Shown here in pieces: positions 38,901-47,900 of a stretch of DNA of 64,000 bases. A program made the position numbers and the translations under genes. Under the pieces are notes generated by a model, which ran no database searches, was not told the origin of the DNA, and saw only the letters and a list, made by a program, of their open reading frames with translations. The stretch comes from Branchiostoma floridae (taxonomy: Eukaryota; Chordata; Leptocardii; Amphioxiformes; Branchiostomatidae): positions 14,426,405 through 14,490,404 of the forward strand of contig NC_049980.1 in the NCBI RefSeq assembly GCF_000003815.2, read 5' to 3'. Numbering within the stretch: position 1 is the first letter of the stretch; each line of letters begins with the position of its first letter.

Positions 38901-41900
38901 AGGTGATAGTGGCAGTCCCCTGCAGCTGATACCCTGTCATACAGCTGTAGGTGACAGTCTGGCCCACTGCAAAGTTACTGTCATTATCCCTATTCCCATT
39001 GTCAGGCACCCCGGGATCCCTGCATTGGCCTGTAATGATGCCTGGAGTACATACAGCAATATGATTACTCCTTCACATCCAAGGATTTATCATTAAATGA
39101 GAGAAACCCACATTGTACACATAATAAGACATCACAAAAAATGCCTAGATTTTATAAATTCCACCAACAATTGTAAAAGCCTGTTCTCATCCCATACAAT
39201 ACATTATTTTGTAATTAGTAATTAAGTAATGGTTGTTAATATGTCTAGCACAAAAAGCCATTATGATACATCTTACATCTACCTAAATGTACAGTTTTTG
39301 TGCATTATAGTTTGTGGAAAGGGAGTTGAATTAATTTTAAAAAGTAGTTCATACAGTCTCAGGTCAGTAGCATTAGTACCGTAGCTGACACTAAAGAAAG
39401 TGCTGGAGGAATAAGTTGACCTGCTGGCCATCTTGCTAGACAGAGCTGTCTGGAGCAGCAGCACCTCATACTACGAGGGTAACTGAACTGAACTGAACTG
39501 AACAAGAAGCATACCAGTATATAAAATATGAGCTATGCAGTGAAAGGCCTTACTTGTGTAGGAGAACTGGAATCCATGTGCTGTGACACTCTGATCAGAT
39601 GTAAATCTCAGGAACACCATGTTAGACGTGCTGGTGATAGGGTCGACTCCCTGGGAGCCTGTTAACCTATAAATCAATGGATAGATGGTAAATACGAGCC
39701 TTATCAACTGTATTTCTTCACTGTTGGTCTGTTTTGCTGGAACAGACTGACCAAAAACAATACTCCCCCATGAAACAGTAGCCTCTTCCACTGACCCCAT
39801 GACCTGTCATGTCTGACAGTTTCTGCCATTCCTGCAAGTCTCACCTTTGTGGTCAACCTTCCTGCCAGGCTTTATTTACATCTTTCTCCTAACATCCTGC
39901 CACTGTAGTAACTATGAACACACACCAACACAAATGGACATGATGAAAACAAACCCTCTGTTCACACAGGCAAACATGATTATGTGCTAGTTTATTGGGG
40001 CATTACCTTTGCAACTGTGGAGCACTATCACTGGATCCATCGTAGATGTATAGAAAGTCATAGTTTAACTCGACGTCGAATTCGTCAAATGTGAGCCGAA
40101 TCGTGCTTCCTGTCGGTGCGGTGATGGACCACTCACAAATCTCGTTGTTGCCATAGTTACTGGGATAGTTGGGTGATGCGAAAGGGCCTCCAGAAGGAGC
40201 CGTCAGGCTGCCTCCACATCCAGTCGCACTGGTTGGTGTTGCTAGTTCAGAAAAGCAATTTTATAGTAGGCTGCTGACAAACCTTATACTAAGGGCTACA
40301 TCATCAATCAATCACAAGTTGTAAACCAAAATTTTGAAACACTCTCAATCCAGTAAGAATACTGTCAATAGCAGTCTTGATCTATACATTCAACTTTATT
40401 GCCACCCCAACTACCAGATAGACAATGAGATTTTCTCAGTGACTAGATCTAACTCTTTAATAATAAGTTGCAAATTCTTGCCCGAGGGCTAATTGCAGGT
40501 GAAAAAAAGAAAAAAGACAGACAAATGATAATAAGCAAAATTGAACAACTAAAAATGTTCAGCCAAACATCTGTCTGTAATAAGATATAAGGAGAAGTTT
40601 TACAGTGATCTTGATATGATAGTTCCTCACCTACAACCTGACATGTTGGTGGTGCACTGTCCCAGCCAGCTGGTTGAGATGAACCAGGTAGAGGTGGCCC
40701 TACCGTGCAGTTTAAGGTGGTTGCTCCAACTAGTTGGAATCCAGCATTACAGCTGTAGGTGATCTGTATAGTGGAAGATAACAATTCGAAAGAAAGATTT
40801 AACTTTTTCTAAGTCTTAATAAAGATACCACCAACATTGATAGTTTTGCAAGATATGAGCCAGGGACTACAGGGCACTTCCACAAAATGCACAATATACA
40901 TGTAAAAGGTCATGTTTGAAGGATGATGTATCTTACAGCTTCTAAATGTTGTGTGAAAAAGATATCACATGCAACAGACAAATTCTCTGGAGTCCTGCAC
41001 ATGCACATTAACGGCACTGAACTTTAATCCAACACATTCCAGCATATTCAAAACTGAACCATAAATAAACGAGCAGGCTTTTGCGCATTCCAAAAACTGT
41101 TTAGTGCATTGTTTACTATGTTTCTCTGGCTATTGCTACACATGCATTGGTCTGCAACTTTCTGTGGTGTGGCGAGAAAATAACACTTCAAACAGAGTGT
41201 AACGGATAGCAAGTCCCTTGGGATTCTATTCCAAGTGGAACTTTAATCCAACACAATAATATAACAAGGCTGTTTATCTATGGATTTCATATTTACAACG
41301 ACAAATTTGTATCAATCGGCAGGCACTTACTCAAGGTTAAATTGGCAAATCGGCATGTCGGTAAACTGCTGATAGTGGAGATCAAAACACGGCCCAAAAA
41401 TGCATCAACCAGTGGCAAATCCGTTCTGCTGTTCTACTACACAGTTATGACGTTCTATGAAACTTTTCATCAGTTGTTTGGTAAGCAAATGGTGGCAAAA
41501 TACGTTGTTTGTGAATGGCTCCCAAAAATATACCTGCAAAACACAGTACAAACTCCCCACAGTACGTCCCCCATGTGGGGTCTGTTGGTATCGCCAGTGA
41601 GATCCGTCCTACTGGCCTTTGGATGTGATCACTTTCAAAAATAGGGTGAAGGGGCATACTGAAATATGATTCAAAATGGCGCGTGTTCGGATTTCCATTG
41701 AATTTGTGTAACAAAGCCTGGCCCTGTACTTTAAAGAGGGACAGTTCAAGGCATGTTGGTTGTGTTGGACGGACAGGTTATTGATATTTCGCTATATTTA
41801 CTGTGATGATTAATGTGAAATGTGAGGACAAAGAGTACGATTGCTTGAAATTACAATCGCTGCCCTCCTCCCACGGCTTGATTATTAGCATGAAAACATA

Positions 41901-44900
41901 CCAGAAGATTGATTAACCTGTCGCTGCAACGTGCGATCTTTGAGAGCTCAAACTTACAAGGTTTTAAGTCGTATACCTTACTGGTTTTGTAAACCACTCA
42001 AGAGAATTTGCATACCGGAGATAGTTTTTGACTGACAGATGGGTTCTGAAAAGTGTTGGATTAAAGTTGCGTTGGATTAAAGTTCAGTGCCGTTACATTC
42101 TGAGACAAATTTCTGGAGTCTTATGCATGCACATTACATTCTGAGACAAAAAATGTATGCACATTACATTCTGAATTTCTGAAACAAAATTCTGGAGTCT
42201 TACATACAAATGTATGCACATTAGATTCTTAAACAACATTCTGGAGTTCTGTGTGTGCAGAGTGCTGACCTACCGTGTCTCCAACATTGAAAGTGGAACC
42301 AGTGGAGGGGTTTCTGTTGCCATTGACAATGCTGCCTGGATCAGGGCAGGTCCCCACAGGACCAGCAGTGGGACTGGTGGTAACTGGAGGTAACAAGAAA
42401 CTCTGTGAGATGTTGAAAACCAGGAAGATGTCACACAACAAAATCACACTATCTCTATAAGCTGGTATGGTTAGGAAAATTATTTCCAGATGTTTTGTGA
42501 CAGCCATCATTCAGTAGATATGAACACACAGCAGCACTGCACCTAGTGTCATGTTGAAGAAGAGTGGTGGATGTCACATGGAATGTCTGGAAGGAAATCT
42601 CAAAATTGTATCCAGTTGTAGAGATTGCAATGCCTTTAATAATGTTCACCTTAAGTTTCTGTCCAGCCTTCATCAACAAATCATCCCATTAAGCTCCCAT
42701 ACTTCAGGGTTGTATGATTAAAGATTTCCTAGAACTCTGTTATTTTTTTACCAATTGTAATTTGAACCCTGTCAGTGTTGTTAATGATACTCACTGCAAG
42801 TAGGTACCATAGCTGATAAAGGATAGTACATAATTTTGCATCTCTATCAGAAACCACAGCCATCAAGTTATTGTCCATACAGAAGCCTTACAAAGATAGG
42901 TGAGACTGAAGCCTGGGCCTGTTACACTCCCATCACTGGTGAACCTGAGTTGAACCGCATTTGTGCTACTGATGAAAGTCGGTGGGAGGCTTTGTCCAGA
43001 GTACCTGTATGTAGAGGGGAGGGACATTCATGTTACCAAACTGTTGGAGCAATCTAATTAATATGATGCCTCCTTAAATAAATATTCATTGTTCGCAACA
43101 GTTAACTTGACTTAATTTGTACCAACAATACTCAAGTGGAAACAGATATTGAATTTAACAGATAACCCTATACTTACCTTTGAACTTGGTTTCCACCTTC
43201 AAAGATCTTCAGAAAGTCAAATCCAGACTCTGTCCCAAATGCCTGGAAGTCTAGTCTTATATAGTTTCCACTGGGGGCTCTGATATTATACACACAGTTC
43301 TCATTGTTGTCATATCCTACAGGGTACCCCGGGCTAGTGATGGTTCCTGATGCATCCACAAAGTCACCACCACAGGAACCTGCAACCAAGGAGGAGTGCA
43401 AAGGATTTGCTGTATCACAAACTAGGATAACAAAGCATGTGTAACTCCGATATGGCACGGGGATTGCAAATGGCATGATGTTCAATATTGATGATTGCAG
43501 GTACAAGTCAAGGAAATGAAACGAATGTTATCCACATCCCCAAAGTTCTATTTGCATGTAATGTGGCCTAATGCCAAACAAGCACACCAGATCTCCCCTA
43601 CCCTTCTCAATAAGTGTGTTGGGTTCTTTTACATGTAGGGTTTGAGGTTTAGACATGAAGATTCCTCATACAAGGGGCTGCCAGCTTTACATCATCACTT
43701 CCCGAAATGACAACTGCAATCCTTAACATATAACGTGTACAAGCTGGAGCCGACTCTGGGATCAGACACCCACGTACAGATCCATGGAATTTGATCCATA
43801 TGGCCAAGGTACATGTATGGGATTNNNNNNNNNNNNNNNNNNNNNNNNNNNNNNNNNNNNNNNNNNNNNNNNNNNNNNNNNNNNNNNNNNNNNNNNNNNN
43901 NNNNNNNNNNNNNNNNNNNNNNNNNNNNNNNNNNNNNNNNNNNNNNNNNNNNNNNNNNNNNNNNNNNNNNNNNNNNNNNNNNNNNNNNNNNNNNNNNNNN
44001 NNNNNNNNNNNNNNNNNNNNNNNNNNNNNNNNNNNNNNNNNNNNNNNNNNNNNNNNNNNNNNNNNNNNNNNNNNNNNNNNNNNNNNNNNNNNNNNNNNNN
44101 NNNNNNNNNNNNNNNNNNNNNNNNNNNNNNNNNNNNNNNNNNNNNNNNNNNNNNNNNNNNNNNNNNNNNNNNNNNNNNNNNNNNNNNNNNNNNNNNNNNN
44201 NNNNNNNNNNNNNNNNNNNNNNNNNNNATATAAGAGCATGTGAGCAACCACTAATCAGCAAAAATGTTGAAAACAAGTCAAGCTATCCACATGGGCTATA
44301 TACATGTATATAGGATGCCAATCCCACCTCCCTAAATCTGACGTAAGTCTGAGGTAATAACACAGAACTAATTGTGGTCTCCAATGAAGACAACATCATA
44401 GCCTATATACTCAAATACCTTTGGCACAGCTAAAAGATTATAATACATACCTGGCTGCCAACACCAAAGGGAGAGCCACCTGAAACCACCTGCCCATTGT
44501 CTGGAACACCTGGATCAGGACAGCTGCTAGCTGACATCTCTGTGGCAAATTCAAAATTGACTTAGAGTTACCTTCAATCCCGAACCACCTGACCAGCATC
44601 ATTGGCTTAACATAATTTACAATCACTCTTGCTGTTGATGGAAGGCAGGCCAGGTCATATTATACTTTTGGCACATTTTTCAAAATAATATATTTGATAT
44701 TCAGAGAAGGATGTTACTATGCCAAAAAATATCCAGAGGTAACAGTTGTAACCAGTATGTTTTGATATATTATTCAACACTGGTATTGATTACTCAGTGA
44801 CTGACATAACGTAGTGTTGGATTCAGAATTACCTGTATACTCCAGCTGGAAACCTGATTGCACAACAGAAACATCACTAGTGAACTGGAGAGTCACTGTG

Positions 44901-47900
44901 TTTCCACTGCTCACAAAGTCATCAGGCACAGTGTTGCCTGTTAGCCTGCAACAACACCAAAATACAAGAAGTTAGGTACAAACATTTTGCCTACCTTACC
45001 TGCCGTATCTGTGTCATTGCACAGTACATATGTTAACTTGGTTTAACTTTATATATCATATGAGATATACACATTTACAGGGCTACACGACTTGTAAATT
45101 GAGACAGTGTAAGAAGACCTCTGAGTCAGTAAAGTTGTAGTGTAGCAGTACCCATTATTGACATATTATTGTAAATGCATTTAAGTTTGCGGGGATTTAT
45201 TTCCGTACGAGTTTTTGTGGTGGTCTTAAGTTCGTGGTAGCACTATAGAACGTAGTCACATAGTGACACATACTATAATGGAAAAATGTTCATGGTGGTT
45301 TAAGTTTGTGGTAAGGAAGCAACTGCGAAAACCGCAAACATAAAACTACTTCGAACATTTCTGCATTTACAGCCAATGTATATATCTTTACAGAATTGCG
45401 TGCATTGTATTTCTCGATCTTAAAAGAAATGGATTTACCTCTGTGCAGCAGTGTCTGCAGAGCCTGCTGGTCCATTAAAAACATTCAGGTAATCATACCT
45501 GTCCTCCACACTAAAGGCTAGGAAGTGGAGGCGGATAACTGTCCCTGATGCTGACTGTATTGTCCACGTACAGTCCAGGTTGTTGCCATAGTTGTTTGGG
45601 TAGTTAGGGCTATCCAGCTGCTGTGCAGATGAAGATGCTTGTGGGACGTTTCCACTACAATCTGTCTTAGGCCGAGGGAGATCATGTGGAACGTATCCTA
45701 AAAAGCAGGAAATGATGATCATGATCATTAACATATCAATATTAAGTTATACTGTATCTGTCAATCTGCATTGTGTTTAGACCTGTATAGCATACTAGAG
45801 TATAGTCATATCTACGATGTCAAGTGGTCATATTCATAAGGTTCCTTCAATTTCCTAAGAAAAGTGTGGAAAGCTCCAACACCAAAGTCAAAGCTTAACT
45901 TGAAAGTTCATGAAAGTCAACGCTGCTTAAAGTTTTTAAACATGACTGTTGAATTGATTCAACCCTATTGTGCTGACTGCACCAAAAAGTTATACAGTAT
46001 ATAAAACAGTTTGATGGGATACCCTGGCTGTGGGCAGTACATGGGGAAAATGGAGCCTTCTGATTGGTTGATGTCCTGTCTATATGATAATGAAATATAA
46101 ACCCTAAGGCCTATAAACCATTACATGTACCTTAACAATAATTGTGAAAAATAGCACCACAAAAATTCGCACTGTTGCTAACGTCTCTGTGTATAACACA
46201 TAACGTTAACCGTTAATCCTAACCCAGGTAATCTAGAGGATGATCCTATGACAATGTATGAAACAGTGCTAAATGAGACATTCCAGTGTATGAATAATTA
46301 ATTGAATGTTCAAAACTGATACACAAGAGGTGAGTAGTAGAAACAGTCCCCTGGCCCGCTAGCTAGGCGGCCCAGGGAACCCGGTCGTCAGCTTGCTCTT
46401 TTACGTAAGGTGTAGGCATCTATTTTATTTTCCGTATTACTAAATTTGTAGGGAAAATCAATTTAGCATAATTGCCTTCCTTGATTAGCGTAATAAGTAG
46501 GGGGATCTTCTGAATTCACCGTAAATCGTTGTCAGGACCCCCCATGCAGACCTCCACCCAACACCTGATTATAACCACAAGGTCAAAAGGTCCGGACTCA
46601 GCTATAGACTGGTCGATTGGTGGCTTTTTGAACCCTTGGGATGTGTTTTAAAAAAAAGAATGAATGTTAAAAAGAAAACAAAAAGTTTCACCACTGGGAT
46701 AAACGTATGTTCTTACATTTGACCAATTCCTCTCTGGCCTGTCAATAAGGATTCTACTTTGCACTATTGACAACAGCCTATCAACTGTTCCAATAATCTT
46801 GTCTGGATCCATCATAGAATATTTACCTTGCATATTCTAACGTGTTTATAAAGGCAATACAAACTCCTCACCAGCCCCATTCCATCCAAGCTAGTGGCGA
46901 AATTCAAATCGGTGAAAAAATGATCAGACCTAAGTTTACGAACAATATACACAATCCTCCATGACGAAAACGGTGGGAAACAGTCCCCCAGCTCCTGTAC
47001 GGAAGACAGATCATGTACTAGAGGCACCGTCGCCATGGTTACATGATCGTGAAGCAGTATGTACCAGGTAATCTAAGTCGTCCGAATATGTAAGCCTACG
47101 CGCACTTCTGATGGGACATGTGGCCGCTGACCGGAAGTTAGCCTAAGGCAAGAGCAAATCAGTTTNNNNNNNNNNNNNNNNNNNNNNNNNNNNNNNNNNN
47201 NNNNNNNNNNNNNNNNNNNNNNNNNNNNNNNNNNNNNNNNNNNNNNNNNNNNNNNNNNNNNNNNNNNNNNNNNTGTCGTAATTCTATTCTATTGTCATGT
47301 GGCCCAGCGCACGTATAATGGAAACAAAACTTCTTCTTTTTTTCGAAATCAGGCGAAAATCAATATGCCTATCGATGAAATCCGCAAAACTTACTTGCTG
47401 TGGCCTACATCAAGGAACCCAGATGTGAAAAGGTCCCCAGGGGTCTTCAAAATAACCCTACCTTGTGCTTGGTTCTGAGGGCTTGTGGCGTCTCTCGTAC
47501 GCGTGTCTCTGGGGACATTTCCACATCTGGGTTCCTTGATGTAAATGCTACGAGTACACGATCCTACACAGCAAGTACGATTTAGAGTAGAGTAGAGTTC
47601 TTCGGTTTGGCAGGAGTCTCGCTCCAGTTGAAGCCGCTCCTCTTGAACTCCTAATTTCTCTTCAGTCAGCATACAGTCATAATTGGCTTGTGTGGTTTGT
47701 CTAGGGCTTTGTAGTTATCAAACATGACAGGATGATCTTATAGATGTTGGGCCCCTCAGCAGCTTGGGGAAGAACTGTAGTGAAACTTCAGGTTTTGATA
47801 TCTTCTTGAGTTCTGGACGTGCGACGGTCGTGATTTTTTAGTGGTATAGCCCTTGAAAATGCAGGGCCCGATTATGTTTTAAAGTTTAGAGGAGAATAAC

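Noticed and set aside
41342..41644. 100-codon plus-strand frame
   Set aside because: Lies inside a non-autonomous DNA element; no transposase motif or other recognisable feature.
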